Positions 20,569-28,296 of a stretch of DNA of 64,000 nucleotides are shown piece by piece. Source of the DNA: Aquipseudomonas alcaligenes (GTDB lineage: Bacteria; Pseudomonadota; Gammaproteobacteria; Pseudomonadales; Pseudomonadaceae); assembly GCF_003205495.1 (NCBI RefSeq), contig NZ_QJRX01000008.1, positions 205,763 through 269,762 on the forward strand, read 5' to 3'. Positions within the stretch are counted from its first letter, which is position 1. Each line of letters begins with the position of its first letter. The translations under genes and the position numbers were made by a program. The notes beneath the pieces were generated by a model, which saw only the letters and a list, made by a program, of their open reading frames with translations, made no database searches and was not told where the DNA came from.

Positions 20569-23064
20569 ATGCCTGACCTGCTTGCCGATTACCCGCGCCC
20601 CCACGCGGCCTACCACGAACTGCTCGATGCCCAGGGCCAGGTGCGCCCGCACTGGCGGCGCCTGCTCGACCAGCTGCGGCGCAGCACCCCGGCGCAGCTG
20701 CAGCAGCGCCAGGCCACGCTGGCACGGCAGATTCAGGAAAACGGCGTGACCTACAACGTCTACGCCGACCCGGAGGGCGCCGACCGTCCCTGGGAACTGG
20801 ACCTGCTGCCCAACCTGATCCCCGCCGACGAGTGGCAGCAGATCGCCGCCGGCGTCGCCCAGCGTGCCGGCCTGCTGAATTCCGTGCTGGCTGACCTGTA
20901 CGGCCCGCAGCAGCTGCTCGCCGAAGGTCTGCTGCCGAGCGAGCTGGTGTTCGGCCACGACAACTTCCTCTGGCCCTGCCAGGGCGTGCAGCCGCCGGGC
21001 GGCACCTTCCTGCACCTCTATGCGGTGGACCTGGCCCGTGCGCCGGACGGCCGCTGGTGGGTCACCGCCGACCGTACCCAGGCGCCGTCGGGTGCCGGCT
21101 ACGCGCTGGAGAACCGGCAGATCCTCTCGCGTGCCTTCCCCGAGCTGTACCGCGACCTGCGCGTGCAGTACCTGGCCGGTTTCTTCCGCACCCTACAGGA
21201 CACCCTGGCCCGGCAGGCGCCGGTAGATGGCGGCGAGACGCCGCTGGTGGTGCTGCTCACACCCGGGCGTTTCAACGAGAGCTATTTCGAGCACCTGTAC
21301 CTGGCGCGCCAGCTCGGCTATCCGCTGGTCGAGGGCAGCGACCTGACCGTGCGCGACGCCAAGCTCTACCTCAAGACCCTCGCCGGCCTGCGCCGCGTGC
21401 ATGCCGTGCTGCGCCGCCTGGACGACGACTACTGCGACCCGCTGGAGCTGCGCACCGACTCCGCCCTCGGCGTGCCCGGCCTGCTCGAGGCGGTGCGCCA
21501 GGGCAACGTGCTGGTGGCCAATGCCCTCGGCAGCGGCGTGCTGGAATCGCCGGGCCTGCCCGGGTTCCTGCCGGCGATTGCCGAGAAACTGCTCGGCGAG
21601 GAGCTGCTGCTGCCGTCCATCGCCAGTTGGTGGTGCGGCGAGGCGCCGGTGCTGGACGAGGCGCTGGACAAGCTCAACGAGCTGCTGGTGCGCCCCAGCT
21701 TCCCCTCGCAGAGCTTCGCCCCGGTATTCGCCCGCGACCTCGACGAGGCCCAGCGCGCCGCGCTGGCCGAGCGCATCCGCAGCCGTCCCTATGCCTACGT
21801 GGCCCAGGCTCGCGCCCAGCTGTCGCAGGCGCCGGTGTGGCTGGCCGAGGAGGGCGGCCTGGCGTCGCGCGCCATCGGCATGCGCGTGTTCGCCGTGGCC
21901 AGTGCCGAAGGTTACCGGGTGCTGCCCGGTGGCCTGACCCGCGTGGCGGCCGATGCCGATGCCGAGGTGGTATCGATGCAGCGCGGCGGGGCGAGCAAGG
22001 ACACCTGGGTGCTCGGCGAGCGCCACCCCGGCGGCGAGCCCTGGCAATGGCTGCGCCCGCTGGGGGTGGCCGATCTGGTGCGCAGCGACCCCTACCTGCC
22101 ATCGCGGGTGGTGGAGAACCTGTTCTGGTTCGGCCGCTACGGCGAGCGCTGCGAGGACAGCGCGCGCCTGCTGCGCATCCTGCTGCAGCGCTATGTCGAC
22201 GATGACGATGATCCACAGGCCCTGCAGGCTGCGCTGGCCCTGGCCGAAGGCCTCGGCCTGCTGCCCGGCGCGGTCAGCGGCTCGCTGCAGGCCCGCCTGC
22301 AGCAGGCGTTGTTCGGCGCCGACTGGCCGACCAGCCTGCGCGCCAACCTGCAGCGCCTGCAGTGGGCTGCCGGCAGCGTGCGCGGCAAGCTGTCCCAGGC
22401 TAACTGGCAGGCGTTGGTGGAGCTGCAGCGCGAGGCCCAGGCCCTGGAAGGGCAGCCCGCCGACTTCGGCGAGCTGCTGGATTTTCTCGACCGCCTGCTG
22501 ATGTCGCTGGCGGCGCTGTCCGGCTTCGCCCTGGATGACATGACCCGCGACGACGGCTGGCGCTTCCTCATGATCGGCCGCTGCATCGAGCGCCTGCAGT
22601 TCCTCTGCGAGAGCGTCGCCGGCCTGCTGCGCAGCCACGCGGCACAGGACCAGTCGGCGCTGGAGTGGCTGCTGGAGCTGGGCAACAGCATCATCACCTA
22701 CCGCACCCGCTACCTGGCCGCGCCGCAGCTGATCCCGGTGCTCGACCTGCTGCTGCTCGACGAGCAGAACCCGCATGCGGTGCTGTTCCAGCTGCGCCAG
22801 TTGCTGCGTTCGCTGGAGCGCCTGGAGGAGGGCTTCGACTTCCGCGCCGGCCCCACCCTGGGCGAGCTGGCGAGCAAGCTCGCCGCCTTCCGCCTGGGCA
22901 GCCTGGAGAGCCCGCTGTTCGGCAGCTCCGGCCAGCGCGCGGTGCTCGGTGGCCTGGCCGACCTGCTGCTGCAGATCGCCGAGGTCTCCGGGCGGGTTTC
23001 CGACCAGCTGGCGCTGCGTTTCTTCGTGCATGTGGATGCCAGCCAGAGGACGCAATCGTCATGA
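20569..23064 (+). CDS. Circularly permuted ATP-grasp / alpha-E fusion protein
   Basis: An 831-residue fusion. Residues about 1-480 form a type 2 circularly permuted ATP-grasp ligase domain, with GHDNFLWPCQGVQPPGGTF and ADRTQAPSGAGYALENRQI as recognisable blocks. From about residue 500 the alpha-helical alpha-E domain begins (SRVVENLFWFGRYGERCEDS). ATP-grasp enzymes ligate carboxylates to amines through acyl phosphates; the alpha-E domain has no known activity. The ATG at 20569 is chosen because the open frame upstream runs only through the palindromic repeat and has no conserved sequence. Its own ribosome binding site is weak. It overlaps the next transglutaminase gene by 4 bases. Confidence 0.9.
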   Translation: MPDLLADYPRPHAAYHELLDAQGQVRPHWRRLLDQLRRSTPAQLQQRQATLARQIQENGVTYNVYADPEGADRPWELDLLPNLIPADEWQQIAAGVAQRAGLLNSVLADLYGPQQLLAEGLLPSELVFGHDNFLWPCQGVQPPGGTFLHLYAVDLARAPDGRWWVTADRTQAPSGAGYALENRQILSRAFPELYRDLRVQYLAGFFRTLQDTLARQAPVDGGETPLVVLLTPGRFNESYFEHLYLARQLGYPLVEGSDLTVRDAKLYLKTLAGLRRVHAVLRRLDDDYCDPLELRTDSALGVPGLLEAVRQGNVLVANALGSGVLESPGLPGFLPAIAEKLLGEELLLPSIASWWCGEAPVLDEALDKLNELLVRPSFPSQSFAPVFARDLDEAQRAALAERIRSRPYAYVAQARAQLSQAPVWLAEEGGLASRAIGMRVFAVASAEGYRVLPGGLTRVAADADAEVVSMQRGGASKDTWVLGERHPGGEPWQWLRPLGVADLVRSDPYLPSRVVENLFWFGRYGERCEDSARLLRILLQRYVDDDDDPQALQAALALAEGLGLLPGAVSGSLQARLQQALFGADWPTSLRANLQRLQWAAGSVRGKLSQANWQALVELQREAQALEGQPADFGELLDFLDRLLMSLAALSGFALDDMTRDDGWRFLMIGRCIERLQFLCESVAGLLRSHAAQDQSALEWLLELGNSIITYRTRYLAAPQLIPVLDLLLLDEQNPHAVLFQLRQLLRSLERLEEGFDFRAGPTLGELASKLAAFRLGSLESPLFGSSGQRAVLGGLADLLLQIAEVSGRVSDQLALRFFVHVDASQRTQSS

Positions 23065-23975
23065 AGCGCGCGCTCTATCAGGTTTTGCACGACACCCATT
23101 ATCGCTACTCGGCGCCGGTGTCCCTGGCCCAGCAGCTGGCCCACCTGTGGCCGCGCGACTGCGCCCGGCAGCTGTGCCAGGAGCGGCACCTGACCGTCAC
23201 CCCGCAGCCGACCGCGCGCCAGGATGGCCTCGATACGTTCGGCAATCCGCTGACCCGCCTGGTCTTCGAGCGCCCGCACGAGCAGCTGCGGGTGATCGCC
23301 AGCCTGCGCGTCGAGGTGCTGGCCCGCGACAGCCTGGTGCTGGATGACTCGCCCGCCTGGGAGGCCGTGGTGGCGTCCCTTGGCTACTCCGGCCAGCCGC
23401 TCTCACCCGAGCTGCTGGAGGCGGCGCGCTACCGCTTCCAGTCGCCCTATGTGTATATCAAGCGCCTGTTCGCCGACTACGCCGCCGACTGCTTCGCCCC
23501 CGGCCGCCCGCTGCTGCGCGCGGCGCAGTTGCTGATGCAGAAGATCTTCCGCGAATTCACCTTCGACGCCGCCGCCACCCAGGTGGCGACCCCGCTGGCC
23601 CAGGTGCTGGAGGAGCGCCGCGGCGTGTGCCAGGACTTCGCCCACCTGATGCTCGCCTGCCTGCGCTCGCAGGGCCTGGCCGGGCGCTATGTCAGTGGCT
23701 ACCTGCTGACCCAGCCACCACCCGGCCAGCCCCGGCTGATCGGCGCCGACGCCTCGCATGCGTGGATCTCGCTGTACTGCCCGCGCCACGGCTGGGTCGA
23801 CTTCGACCCGACCAACAACCTGCTGCCCAATCTGGAACACATCACCCTCGGCTGGGGCCGCGACTTCGCCGATGTCTCGCCGCTGCGCGGGGTAATACTC
23901 GGCGGCGGCAGCCACGATCCGGACGTGCGGGTGACGGTGACGCCGTTGGAGGCGCCATTGCCGGCGGTGGGCTGA
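23061..23975 (+). CDS. Transglutaminase family protein (small)
   Basis: A 304-residue transglutaminase-like protein with the N-terminal bacterial transglutaminase-associated region (MKRALYQVLHDTHYRYSAPV) followed by the core. The triad is Cys190 (RRGVCQDFAHLM), His233 (DASHAWISLY) and Asp249 (DFDPTNN). It is likely to hydrolyse or form an amide bond, perhaps reversing or completing the product of the ATP-grasp ligase in front of it. The ATG overlaps the upstream stop (ATGA), so the pair is translationally coupled. No signal peptide is seen. Confidence 0.9.
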   Translation: MKRALYQVLHDTHYRYSAPVSLAQQLAHLWPRDCARQLCQERHLTVTPQPTARQDGLDTFGNPLTRLVFERPHEQLRVIASLRVEVLARDSLVLDDSPAWEAVVASLGYSGQPLSPELLEAARYRFQSPYVYIKRLFADYAADCFAPGRPLLRAAQLLMQKIFREFTFDAAATQVATPLAQVLEERRGVCQDFAHLMLACLRSQGLAGRYVSGYLLTQPPPGQPRLIGADASHAWISLYCPRHGWVDFDPTNNLLPNLEHITLGWGRDFADVSPLRGVILGGGSHDPDVRVTVTPLEAPLPAVG

Positions 23976-23985
23976 CAGGCTGCAT

Positions 23986-24040
23986 CTCGCAAGCGCGCAC
24001 GTCGCCAACACGCATGTCGCAGACGCGCATGTCGCAAAAC
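23986..24040. repeat. 15-base tandem repeat (about 3.5 units)
   Basis: Units begin at 23986, 24001, 24016 and 24031 and follow the pattern GTCGCAxACGCGCAT with a few changes; the last unit is partial. It lies in the space between the transglutaminase operon and the PAAR gene. It has no spacers and is too short for CRISPR. Confidence 0.75.
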
Positions 24041-24130
24041 TGACCCAGTACGCGGAACCTCTTGTTGGGCGGGGGCATAATGCGGCCGCTGCGCCGGGAA
24101 GGCGCCTTAGAACCTGACAAGGAGTCGACC

Positions 24131-24631
24131 ATGAGCAAGCCCGCCGCTCGCCAGAGCGATAGCAATGCCTGCCCCCTGCCGGGGCACGGCGTCAACCCGA
24201 CCGTCACCGGTTCCCCCAACGTCATCATCAATGGTTTGCCAACGCTGCGCGTGGGCGACGCCAGCGCCTGCGGCGATTCCGTCGCTGAAGGTATCGGTTC
24301 CATTCTGGTCAATGGCCGTCCTGTCGCCTTCCTTGGCAGTGGTACGGCGCATGGCGGCGTGATCATCAGCGGTTCGGGAGACGTGCTGGTTGGTACGCAG
24401 CACACCCCAGCCCCTTTCGTGGTGCCTGCACCGCTGGCGGGCCTGTTTCAAGACAGCGTGCAGCTGGTCTGCTCCCAAACCGGTGAGCCATTGGCCAATT
24501 ACCCTTACGCCATTCGCCGCGCCAGCGGCGCGATGGAGAAAGGCATTACCGATGCCCAGGGTTTCACCCATGTGGTGAGCCAGATGGGCCAGGCCGAAAC
24601 GGTACAGATCCTCGTGGGTAACCACCCATGA
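24131..24631 (+). CDS. PAAR-domain protein with transthyretin-like C-terminal extension
   Basis: A 166-residue protein with an N-terminal PAAR domain (about 1-95: QSDSNACPLPGHGVNPT, GSPNVIINGLPTLRVGD, GSILVNGRPVAFLGSGTAHG), the tip that sharpens the VgrG spike of type VI secretion systems. Residues about 107-163 (VQLVCSQTGEPLANYPYAI, then GITDAQGFT) resemble the transthyretin-like beta domain found on some VgrG proteins, where it binds lipase effectors. The ATG has AAGGAG upstream. Its stop overlaps the start of the lipase gene (ATGA). No vgrG or other T6SS structural gene is in the window, so this is an orphan cassette that would load onto a system encoded elsewhere. Confidence 0.88.
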   Translation: MSKPAARQSDSNACPLPGHGVNPTVTGSPNVIINGLPTLRVGDASACGDSVAEGIGSILVNGRPVAFLGSGTAHGGVIISGSGDVLVGTQHTPAPFVVPAPLAGLFQDSVQLVCSQTGEPLANYPYAIRRASGAMEKGITDAQGFTHVVSQMGQAETVQILVGNHP

Positions 24632-25341
24632 GTGGCGCCGCCAATCAAAACAACAAGGTCGCAGGATCGCACACGCTGACACCGGCGGCGGACCAGACGG
24701 TCAAGCAAGTACCGGTGGAGGTGAAGAAGGCTGTGGTGTTCTTCATTGGCGGCGCTGCCGACAAGGAGTCCTATTACCTGCAGGGGCCCAATAACAACGT
24801 GGCCGACGCCAGGCGCAAGCTGGATACGGACTTCGAGGTGCAGAAACAGGCGGGACGCTATGTCTCTTACCACCTGGGTTACAGCGATGTGCGCGGCAGT
24901 TTCGACATCGACGAATATGTGCTGAAGCCAATCACCACCAAGGCCTTGCCCGTCTACCTGGTGGGGCACAGCCTGGGCGGCTGGAACGGCGCTCACCTGT
25001 CACAGATACTGGTAGAGAAGGGCTACAAGGTGAAGGCTCTGGTCACCCTGGACCCGGTAGGCGAGGGCATGATGGTGTGGATGGGCTCGGACATCTACCT
25101 GAGCAAGCCCACGCCCAAGGCCGAGTTCTGGATCAATGTCCGCGCCGATGCCAAGAAGCCCGACAGTTCCGATGGCGTAGCCGATTTCGGTGAGCGCTGG
25201 ATTCCTCAGGGGGCCAATGTCAGCGTCGTCGCGGATATCCATCACTACGACGCGGGGCGCATGTTCAGCGTCATGATGCCCCAGGGATATTCGCCGTACG
25301 ACTATGTGAAACGCTCTATTCAGGAGTATCTGGGGCCATGA
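24628..25341 (+). CDS. Alpha/beta-hydrolase, predicted T6SS lipase effector
   Basis: A 237-residue protein with the nucleophile elbow GHSLGG (Ser115), a likely acid Asp142 in VTLDPVGEG, and a likely His205 or His206 in ADIHHYDAG. The preceding strand VVFFIGGAADKESYY supplies an oxyanion-hole region. There is no signal peptide or membrane segment, as expected for a cargo carried by PAAR. It overlaps the PAAR gene and the downstream lipoprotein gene by 4 bases each. I infer a phospholipase-type toxin of the Tle kind; I could not assign it to a numbered Tle family. GC content falls towards its end (for example 48% over 25261-25320) compared with its neighbours, consistent with transfer. Confidence 0.75.
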   Translation: MSGAANQNNKVAGSHTLTPAADQTVKQVPVEVKKAVVFFIGGAADKESYYLQGPNNNVADARRKLDTDFEVQKQAGRYVSYHLGYSDVRGSFDIDEYVLKPITTKALPVYLVGHSLGGWNGAHLSQILVEKGYKVKALVTLDPVGEGMMVWMGSDIYLSKPTPKAEFWINVRADAKKPDSSDGVADFGERWIPQGANVSVVADIHHYDAGRMFSVMMPQGYSPYDYVKRSIQEYLGP

Positions 25342-25862
25342 GCCTGATAAGGATCGCGGCTGCGCTGCTGATCGCGCTGAGCTGCTCGGCCTGCATGAAG
25401 GACCATCACCAGCCGATCGCCAACCTCGCCTACCTGCGCGCAGAGCCCGACGCCGGGCGCATCAGCTTCAACCTGTTCTTCGCTTCCGATCTTGATCTTG
25501 ACGAGGTCTATTCGCGCCTGGATGGCAGCGGCAAGATTGGCCAGTCGCTCAGCTGTTCCCTGGAGCGCGAGCCGGTGTTTGCCATGGATCATGTGATTCC
25601 GCTGTTTGGCTCTGGCACGGTGGAGCGAGTCGGTCAGGAGCAGGGGCGTTTCCTCTACCGCTCCAGCCTGCATTTCGCGGAAACCACGGATGAGGGGCGC
25701 TCGGAGCGCTTCATCGATCAGCGGCGCTTCAATGAGGCCCTGGCCGGGCGTACGACCGTGCCGTGCAAGGTAGTGATGACAGCCTATGGCTATCGTGCTT
25801 ACTTCTCCAACACCCTCATGCTGCCGGCTGGTGAATTGCTGCCTTTATTGCCGCGGGAGTGA
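25338..25862 (+). CDS. Small lipoprotein, candidate immunity protein of the lipase
   Basis: A 174-residue protein with a lipoprotein signal peptide: a hydrophobic stretch up to LSCSAC, with Cys19 (or Cys16) as the lipidation site, followed by Met and not Asp, so outer-membrane sorting is likely. The mature part has mixed alpha/beta character with a conserved-looking C-terminus FSNTLMLPAGELLPLL. I recognise no family. It starts within the lipase stop codon (ATGA). Immunity proteins of type VI lipases (Tli) are typically periplasmic lipoproteins encoded next to the effector, so this is inferred to neutralise the lipase. Confidence 0.7.
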   Translation: MSLIRIAAALLIALSCSACMKDHHQPIANLAYLRAEPDAGRISFNLFFASDLDLDEVYSRLDGSGKIGQSLSCSLEREPVFAMDHVIPLFGSGTVERVGQEQGRFLYRSSLHFAETTDEGRSERFIDQRRFNEALAGRTTVPCKVVMTAYGYRAYFSNTLMLPAGELLPLLPRE

Positions 25863-25916
25863 TGCACTGACTGTCCTAAAGGGCTCGTGGCTGGTGTCGA
25901 GCCTCTAGTCGGCGGG

Positions 25917-27164
25917 TTACAGAGCACCGCGCTGGCGCAACCACCGCAGTGCGCCCAGCCCGGCTGCGCGGCCGCTGGCAAAGCAGGCGGTCAGCAGGTA
26001 GCCGCCGGTCGGTGCCTCCCAGTCGAGCATTTCGCCGGCGCAGAAGGTGCCGGGCAGGGCGCGCAGCATCAGGTTGTGGTCCAGCGCCGCGAAGGTCACG
26101 CCGCCGGCGCTGGAGATGGCCTCGTCCAGCGGGCGGGGGTGCAGCAGTTCGATCGGCAACGCCTTGATCGCCCGGGCCAGACGGCGCATATCGGCGAAAT
26201 CCTCGCTGCTGGTCAGCTCGCGCAGCAGCGCGGCCCTCGCGCCGTCCAGGCCGAGCTGGCGGTGTAGATGCTTGGCCATGGAGGCCGAGCCGCGCGGCTT
26301 GTTGAGCAACGCCTCCACTTTCTCGAGCGTGCGATCCGGCTGCAGATCCAGATAGACCCGCGCGCTGCCGCTCTGCTCGATGCGCTGGCGGATGGTGGCG
26401 GACAGCGCATAGACCAGGCTGCCCTCGATGCCGTGCTCGGTGAGGACGAACTCGCCACGTCGCGGCGCCTCGCCGTCCAGCGCCAGGGTGGCGTTCTTCA
26501 GCGGCGCCCCGGCGAACTTGCCGCGCAGGTGCTCGCTCCAGCCGGCCACGTCGAAGCCGCAGTTGGCCGGACGCAGTGGCGCGACCTCGACTCCGCGCTG
26601 CTCCAGCAGCGGCACCCAGGCTCCATCCGAGCCGAGCCGTGCCCAGCTGCCGCCGCCCAAGGCCAGCACGCAGGCATCGGCCTGCAGCTGGCGCTCACCC
26701 TCGGGCGTGGCGATGCGCAGCGCGCCCTCGTCGTTCCAGCCCAGCCAGCGGCTGCGCGTGTGGATGGCCACGCCGGCCTCGCGCAGGCGCTTGAGCCAGG
26801 CGCGCAGCAGCGGCGCGGCTTTCATATCGGTGGGGAACACACGGCCGGAAGTGCCGACAAAGGTGTCGATGCCCAGGCCGTGAATCCAGGCGCGCAGGGC
26901 TTCGGCATCGAAGTCCGCTAGCAGCGCGGCGATCTCCGGCTCGCGCTCGCGGTAGCGGGACAGGAAGGGCGCCTTGGCCTCCGAATGGGTGATGTTCATG
27001 CCGCCGACCCCGGCCAGCAGGAACTTGCGCCCGACCGAAGGCATGGCGTCGAACAGCTCGACCCGCACGCCACCGGCGGCCAGCACTTCGGCGGCCATCA
27101 GCCCGGCGGGGCCGCCGCCGATGATGGCAACCAGGGGAGCGGAGGACGTGCTGTCGGTGGGCAT
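25917..27164 (-). CDS. HI0933-like flavoprotein (NAD(P)/FAD-dependent oxidoreductase)
   Basis: A 415-residue flavoprotein of the YhiN/HI0933 superfamily, subgroup close to the PP_4765-type proteins. The N-terminal Rossmann motif GGGPAGLMAAEVLA binds FAD. The family block SVGRKFLLAGVGGMNITHS follows, and a second nucleotide-binding segment VLALGGGSWARLGSDGAW lies mid-protein. The C-terminal SAGGVTFAALDHNLMLRALPG and TGGYLLTACFASGRAAG complete the FAD site. The substrate is unknown. It is the last of three genes on the minus strand (HDAC-like, DUF429, this one) separated by short gaps. Confidence 0.9.
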   Translation of the reverse strand: MPTDSTSSAPLVAIIGGGPAGLMAAEVLAAGGVRVELFDAMPSVGRKFLLAGVGGMNITHSEAKAPFLSRYREREPEIAALLADFDAEALRAWIHGLGIDTFVGTSGRVFPTDMKAAPLLRAWLKRLREAGVAIHTRSRWLGWNDEGALRIATPEGERQLQADACVLALGGGSWARLGSDGAWVPLLEQRGVEVAPLRPANCGFDVAGWSEHLRGKFAGAPLKNATLALDGEAPRRGEFVLTEHGIEGSLVYALSATIRQRIEQSGSARVYLDLQPDRTLEKVEALLNKPRGSASMAKHLHRQLGLDGARAALLRELTSSEDFADMRRLARAIKALPIELLHPRPLDEAISSAGGVTFAALDHNLMLRALPGTFCAGEMLDWEAPTGGYLLTACFASGRAAGLGALRWLRQRGAL

Positions 27165-27222
27165 GGCGATTCGCGGCTAGGGGGAGTGGGCCGGCATTCT
27201 ACCCGAGCCACCCGCGGGTCGA

Positions 27223-28266
27223 TCAGCTCAGTAGCTCGGCGTCGTGAAAGGCTTGGAGCCACTGTTTTTCGTCATAGATCTGCAGGCCCCAGTGCCCTTT
27301 CCCTGGACGCTTGCTTTTGGCCGCCACTATGAAGCAATCCAACTGGACCTGACCGAGCCCCTCCAGTGTCCTCGGGGTCGTGGCCTTGGCGAGGGCAAGC
27401 ACCCTCATCGCGTGGCCCTGCGACCAGGGCTGCGGAGAGTGGCCGAAGAGCAACTGGTAGGCGCCCTTGTAGGTGTGGAGTCGTGGCGATCCGGCTCGAT
27501 ACGAGGCGATGAGTTCATCCAGCAGCATTTGGGCGTTGTCGTTTTCGGCGTGCGTCATGCTCGATTCTCCCGTGGTGCAGACGGTCAGGATCTGCCCTTC
27601 GCGCAGGCTGCCGCCCGAGTCCTGCTGCAGGGGTAAGCCTGACCAGACGGTTGCAAGCCCGGGCCGGGGGCGGTGATGGGCGGCCGCCAGCAGGGCGCAG
27701 AGGCAGGCATCCAGGCGGTCGTGGCTGGGCAGCTCCGTGAGTCCGCGCACACCCATGCGCTCCAGCAACTCACGGCGTTGCCGCCGTCCATCATGCGACG
27801 ATTTCTTGGCCAGTCCGGTGCCGAGTCGTTTCCACACCGCTCCCGGATAGGTCTCGGCAATCGGCGTATTCGGGCGCAATCCGGCATGGGCCAGGGCGGC
27901 AAAGAGCTCCAGCGAGGAACGGACGAACCCGGCATAGGGACCACTGCAGGGCGGAGCGTCGGGAGTCTTGCCGGCGGCGGCGAGTTTGCGTTCACAGTCG
28001 CGCATGGTCTGGCCCGGCAGCGCCAGGGCCTGTGGGCCATCGATCAGGGTGAGCCTGGCGCCGCGCAACTCTGGCAATAACGAGTCGACCTGCACTGGGA
28101 GTTCTGGAGCATCCCAATGCCATTGCCAGAATTCGGCGTGAAACTGGCCGGCCGCGTCTGGGGTGAGTCCGCAGACATCGATGGGGCGCCGCCCCTTGGC
28201 ATAGCGGTCGGTGAGGTCCGCGCCCAGATACCAGGCCTTCGGTGGTCCTTGGCGGGTGGTTTCCAT
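27223..28266 (-). CDS. DUF429 protein with an unrecognised C-terminal domain
   Basis: A 347-residue protein. Residues about 10-230 show DUF429, an RNase H-like predicted nuclease fold: WYLGADLTDRY at the start, LTLIDGPQALALPG with the catalytic-type Asp, AETYPGAVWKRLG, and SHDRLDACLCALLAA near the end. Residues about 237-347 (MTHAENDNAQMLLDELIASY onward) do not belong to DUF429 and I do not recognise them. That part begins at an in-frame ATG (27558) with GGGAG about ten bases before it, so a separate 111-residue product is possible. GC content is below that of the flanking genes. GGGAG precedes the main ATG. The function is unknown. Confidence 0.72.
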   Translation of the reverse strand: METTRQGPPKAWYLGADLTDRYAKGRRPIDVCGLTPDAAGQFHAEFWQWHWDAPELPVQVDSLLPELRGARLTLIDGPQALALPGQTMRDCERKLAAAGKTPDAPPCSGPYAGFVRSSLELFAALAHAGLRPNTPIAETYPGAVWKRLGTGLAKKSSHDGRRQRRELLERMGVRGLTELPSHDRLDACLCALLAAAHHRPRPGLATVWSGLPLQQDSGGSLREGQILTVCTTGESSMTHAENDNAQMLLDELIASYRAGSPRLHTYKGAYQLLFGHSPQPWSQGHAMRVLALAKATTPRTLEGLGQVQLDCFIVAAKSKRPGKGHWGLQIYDEKQWLQAFHDAELLS

Positions 28267-28296
28267 AAGCGCTCCCGCAGGTTCGGAGCAGGAAGT

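Noticed and set aside
23986..24040. CRISPR array
   Set aside because: The repeats are 15 bases, directly adjacent without spacers, and no cas gene is in the window.
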